Positions 1-8,686 of a stretch of DNA of 64,000 nucleotides are shown piece by piece. The notes beneath the pieces were generated by a model. It was not told the DNA's origin. It was given only the letters and a program-made list of their open reading frames with translations, and made no database searches. The translations under genes were made by a program, and so were the position numbers. The stretch's first letter is position 1; each line of letters begins with the position of its first letter. The stretch is from positions 372,001-436,000 of the forward strand of contig JAUIAH010000001.1 of the NCBI GenBank assembly GCA_030425385.1, written 5' to 3'. This DNA comes from Verrucomicrobiia bacterium. Its GTDB lineage: Bacteria > Verrucomicrobiota > Verrucomicrobiia > Verrucomicrobiales > DEV007.

Positions 1-3000
1 GGTAGTGGCATCACCTTTCTCGCTGGCTCCTATCAGTCCACTGCTAACATAGACCTTAGCGGACGCCTCACCCTAGATGATGCTTCTTTCTCCACCCCAT
101 CACTGACTCTAGACGCCACTAGCAGCCTCAACCTCCACAATCTCAGCACACTCACTGCCACGTCTGCCTTGACCTTCGGCGGCGACATTGGCGTGAGTTC
201 CAGTACCACAGACCCCGGCAACCTCGTCGTGGAAGGCATTTGGCGAAAGACCTCCGGTGCTGGCCGGAGCGACGTTACCGCCCCAGTGACTCTCGCGGAT
301 GGGGCTTCCTTGATCATCGAGTCGGGCAACATGTTCTTCTCCCACCCTGTCACCATGGGTGACGTCACGATCGACACACAGACCGCTGGAGACTTGGTGA
401 CATTCAATGACCATCTCGTCCTGAACGATACGCTCGACGCTGTCTTGGGACCTAACGGAGGTCTCAACATCAATGCGGCTACCCTTCCCGCACGTGTCCT
501 CGACATGACAGATGGTGGAAGCATTGCCTCCAGTGGGAATGGGCGGGTACTTCTTGCGGGCCGTGTCATTCAGAAAGGCGGTATCCTCATGGGATCGAGC
601 GCTTCGCCGATCATGATCTCCGGTTCGGCCTCTATTGGCGAGGAATCGACCACCACCAATGCAGGGCGCCTCATCTGGGACAGCGGAATCATCCGCGGAC
701 TGACCAACACCGCCACGGGACCCGATTTCCTCACCATCGAAGACGCGACCCTGCCTGGGGCAGCCATCCGGCAAGTCTCCGATGGAACCCTGCGGAACGA
801 AGGAAAGCTGCGCCACGATGGGGTCAGCGTGCAACTGCTCGAGGATGGCGTGATTGAGAACGTGTCCGGGGCGACCTATGAGTTTGGCACCAGTGGGAGC
901 GTCACTCTGGCTGCGAATTCCAATGGGCAATTCACGAACGCTGGCACCGTCACCAAGTCAGGAGGCGGCATTTCAACCGTGAGCGCCCACGTGCAATCGG
1001 ACGGAACCCTCGAGTCCACCAATGGGACGTTACGGGTGGCCAATGCAACCCTCATCGAGGGTACCGTTCGCAGTGACCGTCGCGTCAACGCCAGCGCCGA
1101 GGTGGAACTCGGCACTTCCGGAAGCACCAATGCCTTCGGAGATGTCGTGTTCGATGTCATTGACAATGGAGTGATCCAGTTCATTTCGGGCGATCACGAA
1201 CTCCGTGGCCGATTCACGAGTTCTGGCACAGGACGTGTTGAGGCGAGCTCGTCGTTCGCCCATTTCAAGGTGTTGGATGGAAATGCAGCCACGTTTGCCT
1301 TCGGTGCGGATGCTCCATTCATCGCTGGCACCGCGACGGCAGATCCGATTGTCGATCTCATCGGTAGCCTGACGAACGAAGGCCCTATCACTTGTCTCGG
1401 TCTCCGTCTCCACGGAAGTGGATTCTTCTTCAATGATGGTCCCTTCAGCTTTCCCCAAGGCGGGTCCCTTGAAATTTCCGACGTCACCGGAGCAACCGGG
1501 GGACAGTTTCACAATCACCACACGGTCAGCTTCGATGGAAATAATGCCACTGCGCGCATTCAGGATGGTGGCTTCTTCCTCAACGCGCGTGCTGATGCCG
1601 GAGCGGGCTTCGATGAGGACGGTGTGATCTTGTTCAATGGAACCAGTCAAAGTTTCTCCACGAATGGCACAGGCGACCAACCAAAGCTCGAGAATCGATC
1701 GCTGATCCGGAATGTGAATGGAACAAACACTCTGGGGGTTCACGTGAGCCAAACGGATGCCTTGGCAGAGATGCGTGCCGAACGAGGCCGTTTGCGTTTG
1801 TCAGGGCAAGCCGACTTGATGTTAGGAACCATCGCCTCCACGAATGTCGCTGCTGATGCCACCCCCAGCCGCGTCCTGATCGATGGCGATTCCCAACTCG
1901 GGACAATCACCCTTCAGGCAGCGAACGATGGTAGGATTGAGTTCGGTGGATTCGGCTCGGAACACCAATTGACTGATGAGCTGACGAGCGCGGGTATAGG
2001 AGAAACGCAATTGACCAACGGCACCCTGCGGCCAGCTGCAGGTGCGAGCGATCCTGCGTTGGCCTTTGTGGTGGCGCACCCTTTGCGCATCATGGGCGGC
2101 GCCTTGGGAAGCAATGAAGGACCTCTTAGCAATGAGGGAGCCATCATTCTTCAAAGTGGGCGTCTCAATGGATCCATGCGTAATCAACTGAGCGGTCGGA
2201 TCGCCCAAGAAGGGGGCACGGTTCAAGGATCGATCACGAACATCGGCACCTATGATTGGGAAGCCGGCACTGTCTCCGGGATGCTCGCCAATGGCTCCCT
2301 TGCCGATGTCAGCGGCAATCTCAATCTCATCGATAGCGCGGGCAAAGTGTTGGGTAACGGGGGAATGTTAGAGACTTTCCGACCAATGAACCACACGGGA
2401 ACTGGGCAATTGCAGCTTCTCGGTGCAGCTCAAGTAGTCATCCAGGATGGAGGATCCTATGCGATGACGAATAGCGGTGGGATCCAATCCAATGCCGCCG
2501 CGAGCGCTGTCCGTGTCCATGCCGGTGGCCGGATTCGCAAGAATGGCGCTCCCAACGCGACCGTGAGTCCCGACATCTTTGAGACTGAAGGCATCCTGGA
2601 AGCCACGCTCGGATCCTTGATGATCACCGCCAACACGATCTTGGTCAACGGCGGCAGCGCTGAGGTTGCTCCAACCGCAAGTCTCATACTCTCACGCCTT
2701 CCGAACGGAAGCCAGTTCACTACCATCAAGGCGAATGGACTCTTTCGTGTGAACGACAATGGCACGGGTGCTCGCGCAACCTACCCACAAATGGCCGGGC
2801 AACGGCTCTCCGGCACGGGCACCGCTCGGCTCGATCTCCAGCAAGAAGGCACTGTGGCTCCCGGCAACTCCATTGGGACGCTGACGATTGATGGTGACCT
2901 CTCACAGAGCGCCACGGCGATCACGGAGATCGAAATTGGTGGACGCAACGCGGGTCAGTTCGACGTGATCAATGTTCTGGACGAAGCCACTGTGGCCGGA

Positions 3001-3615
3001 ACCATCAAGGTTGCCTTCACGGACGGATTTGTTCCGGAAGTTGGAGATCAATTTCGAGTCATCACGACGGTGAATGGCCTCACCCTCGGAGCGGTCACGG
3101 TTGAGACTACCACGCTCAGCTTCATCAATGAGCGCTTTGAGGCCAGCACGGATGGCAGCGATCTCATCCTCACATTGACCAAGACCGGCAAGAGTTTCTC
3201 GGAATGGAAAGAGGAGCAGTTCACGCCCGCCGAGCAAGCCGATGAGAACATCTCTGGACCGATGGCTGATCCTGACAATGATGTCATCGTCAACTTTCTG
3301 GAGTTCATCTACGGCTTCGATCCGAAAGGGAGCAACGGTGATCATCCGATCGATTTCCAGCTCATGCCAACGGCCACGGCAGGCGTAGAGGTCCCGAGAT
3401 TTGAGGTCGCGGTGGATCCCAATGCCTCGGGCTACCGTTTAGGAATCAATGCCCTTGATTTGACGCAAACGCCGATCCTTGTCACCCCGTTGCCAACTCG
3501 GCAAGATCTGACCGTTCCCGCAAGCATGGCCGCCTTCGAAGGCACCTCGCCAGCTCCAGCGCTGCGCGACTTTTATCAAATGGAAGCCACTGGACGTGGG
3601 CTTTTGAATGAATGA
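1..3615 (+). CDS. Large secreted repeat adhesin, 5' end missing
   Basis: The frame is open from the first base, so the N-terminus lies outside the window; about 1204 residues are visible. Most of it is Gly/Asn/Thr/Ser-rich and made of short beta-strand-like units, as in autotransporter-type or PEP-CTERM-associated beta-helix adhesins. Near residue 960 is a PGNSIGTLTIDG motif, which in that family marks the end of the beta-helix passenger. After it come a short beta domain, a linker starting FSEWKEEQF, and an NFLEFIYGFDP segment often seen before the C-terminus of verrucomicrobial secreted proteins. No outer-membrane barrel or PEP-CTERM tail follows. It is probably exported and cell-surface or matrix associated. 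The ligand is unknown. It converges on the lactonase gene with a 16-base gap. Confidence 0.8.
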   Translation, partial: GSGITFLAGSYQSTANIDLSGRLTLDDASFSTPSLTLDATSSLNLHNLSTLTATSALTFGGDIGVSSSTTDPGNLVVEGIWRKTSGAGRSDVTAPVTLADGASLIIESGNMFFSHPVTMGDVTIDTQTAGDLVTFNDHLVLNDTLDAVLGPNGGLNINAATLPARVLDMTDGGSIASSGNGRVLLAGRVIQKGGILMGSSASPIMISGSASIGEESTTTNAGRLIWDSGIIRGLTNTATGPDFLTIEDATLPGAAIRQVSDGTLRNEGKLRHDGVSVQLLEDGVIENVSGATYEFGTSGSVTLAANSNGQFTNAGTVTKSGGGISTVSAHVQSDGTLESTNGTLRVANATLIEGTVRSDRRVNASAEVELGTSGSTNAFGDVVFDVIDNGVIQFISGDHELRGRFTSSGTGRVEASSSFAHFKVLDGNAATFAFGADAPFIAGTATADPIVDLIGSLTNEGPITCLGLRLHGSGFFFNDGPFSFPQGGSLEISDVTGATGGQFHNHHTVSFDGNNATARIQDGGFFLNARADAGAGFDEDGVILFNGTSQSFSTNGTGDQPKLENRSLIRNVNGTNTLGVHVSQTDALAEMRAERGRLRLSGQADLMLGTIASTNVAADATPSRVLIDGDSQLGTITLQAANDGRIEFGGFGSEHQLTDELTSAGIGETQLTNGTLRPAAGASDPALAFVVAHPLRIMGGALGSNEGPLSNEGAIILQSGRLNGSMRNQLSGRIAQEGGTVQGSITNIGTYDWEAGTVSGMLANGSLADVSGNLNLIDSAGKVLGNGGMLETFRPMNHTGTGQLQLLGAAQVVIQDGGSYAMTNSGGIQSNAAASAVRVHAGGRIRKNGAPNATVSPDIFETEGILEATLGSLMITANTILVNGGSAEVAPTASLILSRLPNGSQFTTIKANGLFRVNDNGTGARATYPQMAGQRLSGTGTARLDLQQEGTVAPGNSIGTLTIDGDLSQSATAITEIEIGGRNAGQFDVINVLDEATVAGTIKVAFTDGFVPEVGDQFRVITTVNGLTLGAVTVETTTLSFINERFEASTDGSDLILTLTKTGKSFSEWKEEQFTPAEQADENISGPMADPDNDVIVNFLEFIYGFDPKGSNGDHPIDFQLMPTATAGVEVPRFEVAVDPNASGYRLGINALDLTQTPILVTPLPTRQDLTVPASMAAFEGTSPAPALRDFYQMEATGRGLLNE

Positions 3616-3631
3616 ATTGATGTGAATTCAA

Positions 3632-4555
3632 TCAATTACTCGAAAGGACACCGCGGGCTTTCATGGCAAGCGTGTAAACGGAATCCATGGCGGTGATCAC
3701 GAGTGTTCGGCGATCCTTACCGCCGAAGCAGACGTTCGCCGTCCAGCCTTCGGGAACGGGGATGTGTTCGATCTTCTCTCGCTCAGGACTCACTACCGTG
3801 ATGCCTTTGCCAGTGAGATAGAGATTGCCCGCTTCATCAATGGTCATGCCGTCAGAGCCCATATCAGTCCACAGAGTGCGATCACTGAGACGACCGTCGT
3901 CACCGATGCGATAACGATACGTCTTCTTGTCTCCAATATCCGCCACGTAAAGATGATCCCCTTTCCCAACAATGCCATTGGGTTGCACGAGATCATCCGT
4001 CACTCGCTTGGCAGCGTTGCTTCCCTTGGGGAGGAAATACACCTGCTGACTCAGTTCGCGGTCACCACGCTTCCAATAGGGCCTTTTGTAGAAAGGATCC
4101 GTGAAGTAGAGATCTCCGTTAGGAAGGACCCAAACATCATTGGGGCCATTGAAACGCTTCCCTTCAAACGTGGCTAGCAGAACCTCATGCTTCTTGGTCT
4201 TTAGATCGATCCGCCAGAGTTCATTCTCCTCATCGGCACAGGCAAGCAGGGTGCCATCGCTAGGGTCCACGAAGAGCCCGTTCGCACGGCCTGCCGGTTC
4301 GAGAAAGAGTTCGATCTTTCCGGTATCGGCCACCCAACGGTGGATACGATCGTTCGGCTGATCCGTGAAATAGACATCGCCGTTGGTCGTGCAGGCGGGT
4401 CCTTCCGTGAATTTAAAGGCTTCGCTCGCCAAGACCAGCGAAGCACCTTCGGCGACCACGGGCGAACCTGCAAAGTCCTTGGTTGATTGGGACTCCTGAG
4501 CAAACAAGGTCGTTGACGCAAAGATGGAGAAGAGCGCGACGGGCGTGGGTTTCAT
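3632..4555 (-). CDS. SMP-30/gluconolactonase-family lactonase, secreted
   Basis: 307 residues with an N-terminal signal peptide of about 20 residues ending near LFAQ. The rest fits the six-bladed SMP-30/LRE propeller, whose members hydrolyse sugar lactones using one bound divalent metal. The expected ligand segments are present: an EGPA motif early (Glu), FNGPNDVW in the middle (Asn-Asp) and GSDGMTID late (Asp). The frame is open further upstream, but that part would overlap the Nudix gene, and only the ATG at 4555 gives a signal peptide, so I chose it. It lies 35 bases after the Nudix gene and is probably the last gene of a four-gene operon. The substrate cannot be read from sequence; periplasmic sugar-acid lactone hydrolysis is the likely role. 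Confidence 0.88.
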   Translation of the reverse strand: MKPTPVALFSIFASTTLFAQESQSTKDFAGSPVVAEGASLVLASEAFKFTEGPACTTNGDVYFTDQPNDRIHRWVADTGKIELFLEPAGRANGLFVDPSDGTLLACADEENELWRIDLKTKKHEVLLATFEGKRFNGPNDVWVLPNGDLYFTDPFYKRPYWKRGDRELSQQVYFLPKGSNAAKRVTDDLVQPNGIVGKGDHLYVADIGDKKTYRYRIGDDGRLSDRTLWTDMGSDGMTIDEAGNLYLTGKGITVVSPEREKIEHIPVPEGWTANVCFGGKDRRTLVITAMDSVYTLAMKARGVLSSN

Positions 4556-4589
4556 AGATTTGGAATTGGTTGATGTTAGATCGGGCAAG

Positions 4590-5117
4590 CTAATGCGGCC
4601 ATTTCCAGAGGCCTCGCGCACAGGCGCTCGCGACCAGACCCAGGTGGAGGGCGGCTTGAAACGCTCCATTCGTGACTGCCAATTGAAAGGCCTCAGGATC
4701 CAAACTCGTCGGCGTCACGCCAGGTTCGGGCTGGAAATCTGGGTTCCGCCGGAGGTCACGCGCCAGGAATCCCCAGTGGCGGTTACCCAATCGACCAGCG
4801 TCCGGCATCATTGGGCCCAAAGGCTGCCAGGAATCCGCAAGATAACCCGCCTCCTCTAACAGTTCGCGAGCAGCAGCCTCTTGGGGCGTCTCTCCCGGCT
4901 CGACCTGACCCGCAACGAACTCCAAGGTTTCCGCTTCCACTACCGGGCGATACTGACGGACACAGACGAGATCAGCATTCGGAAGGATCGCCATCACCCC
5001 GACGTAATCATTCAGTTGAAGCGCGAAATAGGGATCCTTCTCGCCTTCCAAGGTCTTCGATTCGACTTGAAACCACGGGGTTTCGTAGGTCACCTCCCGG
5101 TGGATGATTGTGCTCAT
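4590..5117 (-). CDS. Nudix hydrolase, ADP-ribose pyrophosphatase-like
   Basis: 175 residues with no signal peptide, so cytoplasmic. A complete Nudix box fits Gx5Ex7REUxEExGU: it begins GQVEPGE, followed after seven residues by RELLEEAGY. A preceding VRQYRPVVE segment resembles the ADP-sugar pyrophosphatase (NudF-like) subgroup, which cleaves ADP-ribose or other nucleoside-diphosphate sugars to nucleoside monophosphate and sugar phosphate. The ATG overlaps the stop of the upstream S41 protease gene as ATGA, which suggests translational coupling. The exact substrate is an inference. It could equally act on other nucleoside diphosphate derivatives. Confidence 0.9.
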   Translation of the reverse strand: MSTIIHREVTYETPWFQVESKTLEGEKDPYFALQLNDYVGVMAILPNADLVCVRQYRPVVEAETLEFVAGQVEPGETPQEAAARELLEEAGYLADSWQPLGPMMPDAGRLGNRHWGFLARDLRRNPDFQPEPGVTPTSLDPEAFQLAVTNGAFQAALHLGLVASACARGLWKWPH

Positions 5118-6484
5118 CCCTTCTTCAATTCGCGTCGCAGTACTTTCATGGCTCGCTCAATGTCAGGATCGCGTCCTTGATAAAGAGCCTTTGGTTTCAG
5201 CCGTACCGGCTCGTTAGGAATGACACCACGCCCTTCCAGCCGCCGCCCTTTGGCCGTGGTAAGATTGGCGATGGCGTGTTGGAACCGATCGCCATTGGGC
5301 AGAGTGCGAATGAACGACGGAAGGGCCGCGCCCATGCTTGGCCGACCAACCACGCGGGCTCGACCCGCTTCTTGCAGGCCGCCAGCGAAGATCTCGGAGG
5401 TGGAGGCGCTCATGCGATCAATCAGAATCACCAACGGTCCTGTGTAAGCGTTTCGCTGGGGATACGCGACAAAGTGGACCTCACCCGAACGCATGGTCAT
5501 GGTTCCCAGCGAATACTGTTCCTCTGTTAGGACGCCTCCAATTCCATTGGCCATCATGCCGATCCCTCCGGGATTCCCGCGAATATCGATGATCATGCCG
5601 ACCGCCTCGCTCGCTTCGAGAATCGTGGAACGGATCTTGGCCATGTGTTGGGGCAGGAAGATGTTAAAACGCAGATAAACGACATCCCCTTCGGGTAGTG
5701 GCAATTTCCGCGTCTCGAAGCGCAAGGGCGTCGCCGGAAGATTAGCGATTTCTGGTGACATCTCTCCTGGATAGGAAGTTGGCCTCACCGAAACCGTGCG
5801 GACCTTTCCCCGAGGTGGTTTCAAAGTGAACGTTTGCTCCTTGCCATTCTTTGGTCGTCCGGCCAACTCTCCTAACACTTGCAAGACAAAGTAGTCCTGG
5901 GAGAAATGGGCCTTCGCCTCGTTGGCGGCTTTCCCAAGAAAGCGGCCTACGTCCATGGAGCCGATGCGCACCAGCCATTCGCCCGGACGCACGCCCGATG
6001 CCGCAGCGGGCGAACCCGCGTCCACCGCGGTGATGAGCACACGCGCCCCGAGCTTTCGTAAATGAATGCCGGTATAACTGCCATCGGGCGTTCTCGGATC
6101 CTCCACCTTCTCCCCTTCCGCTTCCTTTTCTGATGGAGGAGACGATGCTGACGCACCGCTCTCTTCCGTCAACAGACTGGCCTCTTCGAGATCCGAAGAG
6201 CTGGGGAAGACCCCGAAATGACTCTCACCCAACTCGCCTAGCATTGCATTTAAGATGGGCCTCAGAGCCTTCGCATGTGCGGCCTTCTCGGCGTCCGGTC
6301 TATATTTCTCCTTCATCCCTGCCCAATCCAAGCCCGCAAAGTCCGGGTCGTAGTAGGAATCATTGACCGTCTGCCAGACCTCATCAAAGGTCTGCAAGGA
6401 AAGTGTCAGGGGAGCCTCCTCCGCGGAGAGCGAAGTGACCAGGAGCCCGAGGAGCCCGATCCAGCGATGGCGCTGAACGCTCAC
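5114..6484 (-). CDS. S41-family peptidase with PDZ domain, secreted
   Basis: 456 residues from a GTG start. The signal sequence is RHRWIGLLGLLVTSLSA. An N-terminal helical region is followed by an acidic linker, a PDZ-like domain (GIHLRKLG to GVRPGEWLV) and a C-terminal S41 protease domain. The nucleophile Ser lies in SASTSEIFAGGL, and a glycine-rich GRPSMGAA follows. The lysine of the CtpA Ser-Lys dyad is not obvious there, so the enzyme may be of the tricorn/IRBP-like branch or have altered catalysis. I chose GTG at 6484 over a TTG at 6499 because it overlaps the upstream stop as GTGA, matching the ATGA junction at the 3' end of the gene. It probably acts in the periplasm or at the surface, trimming C-termini or degrading peptides. 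Confidence 0.88.
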   Translation of the reverse strand: MSVQRHRWIGLLGLLVTSLSAEEAPLTLSLQTFDEVWQTVNDSYYDPDFAGLDWAGMKEKYRPDAEKAAHAKALRPILNAMLGELGESHFGVFPSSSDLEEASLLTEESGASASSPPSEKEAEGEKVEDPRTPDGSYTGIHLRKLGARVLITAVDAGSPAAASGVRPGEWLVRIGSMDVGRFLGKAANEAKAHFSQDYFVLQVLGELAGRPKNGKEQTFTLKPPRGKVRTVSVRPTSYPGEMSPEIANLPATPLRFETRKLPLPEGDVVYLRFNIFLPQHMAKIRSTILEASEAVGMIIDIRGNPGGIGMMANGIGGVLTEEQYSLGTMTMRSGEVHFVAYPQRNAYTGPLVILIDRMSASTSEIFAGGLQEAGRARVVGRPSMGAALPSFIRTLPNGDRFQHAIANLTTAKGRRLEGRGVIPNEPVRLKPKALYQGRDPDIERAMKVLRRELKKG

Positions 6485-7725
6485 TTGGTGACGACGCAAA
6501 CGCCTTCCTTGATGCTGCGAGCATAGATGCGGCCGTCAGCGAGGATGGGCGTGGTCCAGCACTTGCCCTCTAACAATTCGCGCTTGGCCAATTCGCGATA
6601 ACCACTCGGGTCGGCGGCGGCAACGACCAGTTGACCTTGGTCACCTAGCACAATTAGATTCTCACCGGCGAGGGTCAGATGCCCAGGCCCAAAGCCGCGC
6701 TCTTCCCACTGCTTCTCGCCTGTACGGATGTCGTAGCAGGCCAAGGGCGCCGAGCCATACTTCTTGAATCCGAAGAGCCCATACAAGTAGCCGTCCCGAC
6801 ACACGGGTGTGCTCCAATGATTCGACATGCGGTTACCAGATTCGCGCCAAAGTTCTTCCGTCTTGCCATCTTTGGACACGCGAAAGGCGGTCGATCCGAC
6901 GCCATAACCAGCAGAACAATAGACGATGTCTTCAAAGACCACGGGAGATGCGGCTGAGGATGTTTGGTAGGGGAAATCGTGGTGCCAGAGTTGAGTGCCT
7001 TTGTCAGGGTCACACGCGGTCACGCCCTTCTGATTGAAGAAGAGGATCTGCCGCTGCCCGTGCAAAGTAGTGGCAATGGGAGTGGCATGGGTCATCAGGG
7101 CATCCCCAGACTTCCACACCACGTCCCCTGACTCCTGGTCAAACGCGAGGAATGACTGGCCGGGCCCCCCGCCCGCCATGTAGAGGCGTCCCCCTTCCAA
7201 GAGAGGAGAGGCAGCATTCGCCCACTTGATGTTGCGTCCGTCGAACGCGCGCTCCACATCATGCTTCCAGATGAGCTTGCCGGACTTCGCGTCGAAAGCA
7301 TAGACCGTGAGCGCCGCATCGATGACGAAGACACGACCATCGGCCACGGCCGGAGTGCTGCGTGGTCCGTCGCCACCGTTGTTGTCTGGAGCCCCTTTGT
7401 CACCACCACCGTCATAACGCGCCAGTCCCAGGACGCCAGCCCAGCGTTCGTTGCCGGTGGCAGGATCAAGAGCCACGAGCGTCTCGTGTTCGGATCCCTC
7501 ATGATCGCGTCGTTCAATGGTGTAGACCGAATCGTCAGCGACTACAAACGAACTGAAACCGGTGTTGAGCGGGATTCGCCAGGCGACTTTATCCAAGGAA
7601 ACGGATGTCCCGAGAGATTCCTTGGTGGTTCCGTCAGAAAGTGGCCCGCGATACTGAGGCCAATTGGCAGCGGCGCTGGCGAGAGCGACCGCACTGATGG
7701 CGAGAGAGGAGAAGAAATGGCGCAT
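6481..7725 (-). CDS. PQQ-like beta-propeller (BamB-like) secreted protein
   Basis: 414 residues with an N-terminal signal peptide ending around ASAAA. The mature protein starts WPQYRGP, the typical opening of planctomycete and verrucomicrobial PQQ-repeat proteins. Repeated blade motifs of the form ALDPATGNERW, AFDAKSGKLIWKH and ACDPDKGTQLWHH indicate an eight-bladed propeller. No quinoprotein catalytic residues are evident, so a scaffold or binding role is more likely than a dehydrogenase. It is the first gene of the minus-strand operon (propeller, S41 protease, Nudix hydrolase, SMP-30 lactonase) and its stop overlaps the next GTG start. No Shine-Dalgarno sequence is visible. Confidence 0.88.
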   Translation of the reverse strand: MRHFFSSLAISAVALASAAANWPQYRGPLSDGTTKESLGTSVSLDKVAWRIPLNTGFSSFVVADDSVYTIERRDHEGSEHETLVALDPATGNERWAGVLGLARYDGGGDKGAPDNNGGDGPRSTPAVADGRVFVIDAALTVYAFDAKSGKLIWKHDVERAFDGRNIKWANAASPLLEGGRLYMAGGGPGQSFLAFDQESGDVVWKSGDALMTHATPIATTLHGQRQILFFNQKGVTACDPDKGTQLWHHDFPYQTSSAASPVVFEDIVYCSAGYGVGSTAFRVSKDGKTEELWRESGNRMSNHWSTPVCRDGYLYGLFGFKKYGSAPLACYDIRTGEKQWEERGFGPGHLTLAGENLIVLGDQGQLVVAAADPSGYRELAKRELLEGKCWTTPILADGRIYARSIKEGVCVVTK

Positions 7726-7788
7726 GATCGGTAGTGAATGGAGGGATGGTGAGGAGAGTTAGCAACTAGAAACCCGGGTACAAGCAAA

Positions 7789-7815
7789 GGGCGCTGGCCA
7801 AGTTGACCAGCGCCC
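7789..7815 (-). terminator. Hairpin terminator after the PEP-CTERM gene
   Basis: A nine-base-pair stem, GGGCGCTGG pairing with CCAGCGCCC, encloses a short loop in which a few further bases can pair. It lies 29 bases after the stop at 7844 on the minus strand and is followed there by TTTGCTT, a weak U-tract. It separates the PEP-CTERM gene from the downstream propeller operon. Confidence 0.7.
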
Positions 7816-7843
7816 AAAAGCTATTCGCAGAATAACGAGCCTC

Positions 7844-8536
7844 TTAACGCCGACGGCGGAAGAACACCGTCAGGCCGAGCAAGGCGAGCAAGCTGGTGGA
7901 AGGCTCAGGAATCACCGCCACGTCCAGCGTGAACGCGAGCATGGAATCCATCCCATCACCTGGGAAGCTCTCAAACGCCTGCACTTGGTCACTGACAACC
8001 GACATGCTGTAGGCGGACAGAGTGACCGTGTTCTCGGCATCGGCATACATCAGCGTGCCCGCGGGAGCAGCCATGCCACCCGCATCGTTCACCACCAAGG
8101 CGAGATCGCCGCTGGTGAGCGCCTGAAGGTCGCCGGTGTTGCCGCCAGCAAGCTTGGCAGAAATACCGGGATTTGCCCGATCACCATTGAAGAAGAGGTT
8201 TAGGTAGCTCCCAGGATTGGCCACGGAGTTGTCCGCCCACGAAGGGTGTTGAAGGACAACCTCGAAGCTGTGTGAGCCGGGAGTGAGTTCGAGCGAGAAG
8301 CGCGTGTTGGCTCCGTCGCCACCATTGACGAAACTGCCGCCCGTGGGACGAACGTAAGCATTCCAACCGAGGTTTCCCCCGACAGTGTCACCGTCCGTTT
8401 GCATCGGAAGGTCACCCGTCTGGCCCTGAATCCAGGGAACGGAAATCCCAACTAAGTTTGTGACCGCAGAGGCGGTTTGCAGCCCGACCAGGCAGATGGC
8501 TCCGGTGAGGATCAAGGAGAGTGGGCGCTTATTCAT
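7844..8536 (-). CDS. PEP-CTERM sorting-domain protein
   Basis: 230 residues. There is an N-terminal signal peptide (about residues 1-24), a beta-rich body of about 170 residues with no recognised enzyme motif, and a C-terminal VIPEPS motif followed by a hydrophobic helix and RRRR. That tripartite tail is the PEP-CTERM signal, cut by an exosortase (EpsH/XrtA type) in bacteria with exopolysaccharide export. No exosortase gene lies in this window. The protein is probably anchored to or released at the outer surface. It is the only protein here with this tail. It appears to be a single-gene transcript ended by the hairpin at 7789-7815. Function unknown. Confidence 0.85.
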   Translation of the reverse strand: MNKRPLSLILTGAICLVGLQTASAVTNLVGISVPWIQGQTGDLPMQTDGDTVGGNLGWNAYVRPTGGSFVNGGDGANTRFSLELTPGSHSFEVVLQHPSWADNSVANPGSYLNLFFNGDRANPGISAKLAGGNTGDLQALTSGDLALVVNDAGGMAAPAGTLMYADAENTVTLSAYSMSVVSDQVQAFESFPGDGMDSMLAFTLDVAVIPEPSTSLLALLGLTVFFRRRR

Positions 8537-8646
8537 GATATCGTTTCAAGAAATATCGGAATTTGGTGGATCTGTCAAGGACCCTTCGAAATCCCGATGA
8601 GTGTAAGTAGTTGTGGTGTGGGGTAGTTAGCGATCTAAAGGAGTTC

Positions 8647-8678
8647 GGCGCTGGGCGATCGGTTGATCGCCCAGCGCC
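8647..8678 (-). terminator. Strong hairpin after the giant mosaic gene
   Basis: A perfect 14-base-pair inverted repeat, GGCGCTGGGCGATC and its complement, has a four-base loop. It starts 9 bases after the giant gene's stop on the minus strand. There is no clear U-tract, so it may act as an intrinsic terminator, an mRNA 3'-end stabiliser or both. Its outer 8-mer GGCGCTGG matches the hairpin at 7789-7815. Confidence 0.7.
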
Positions 8679-8686
8679 TCGCTAGA

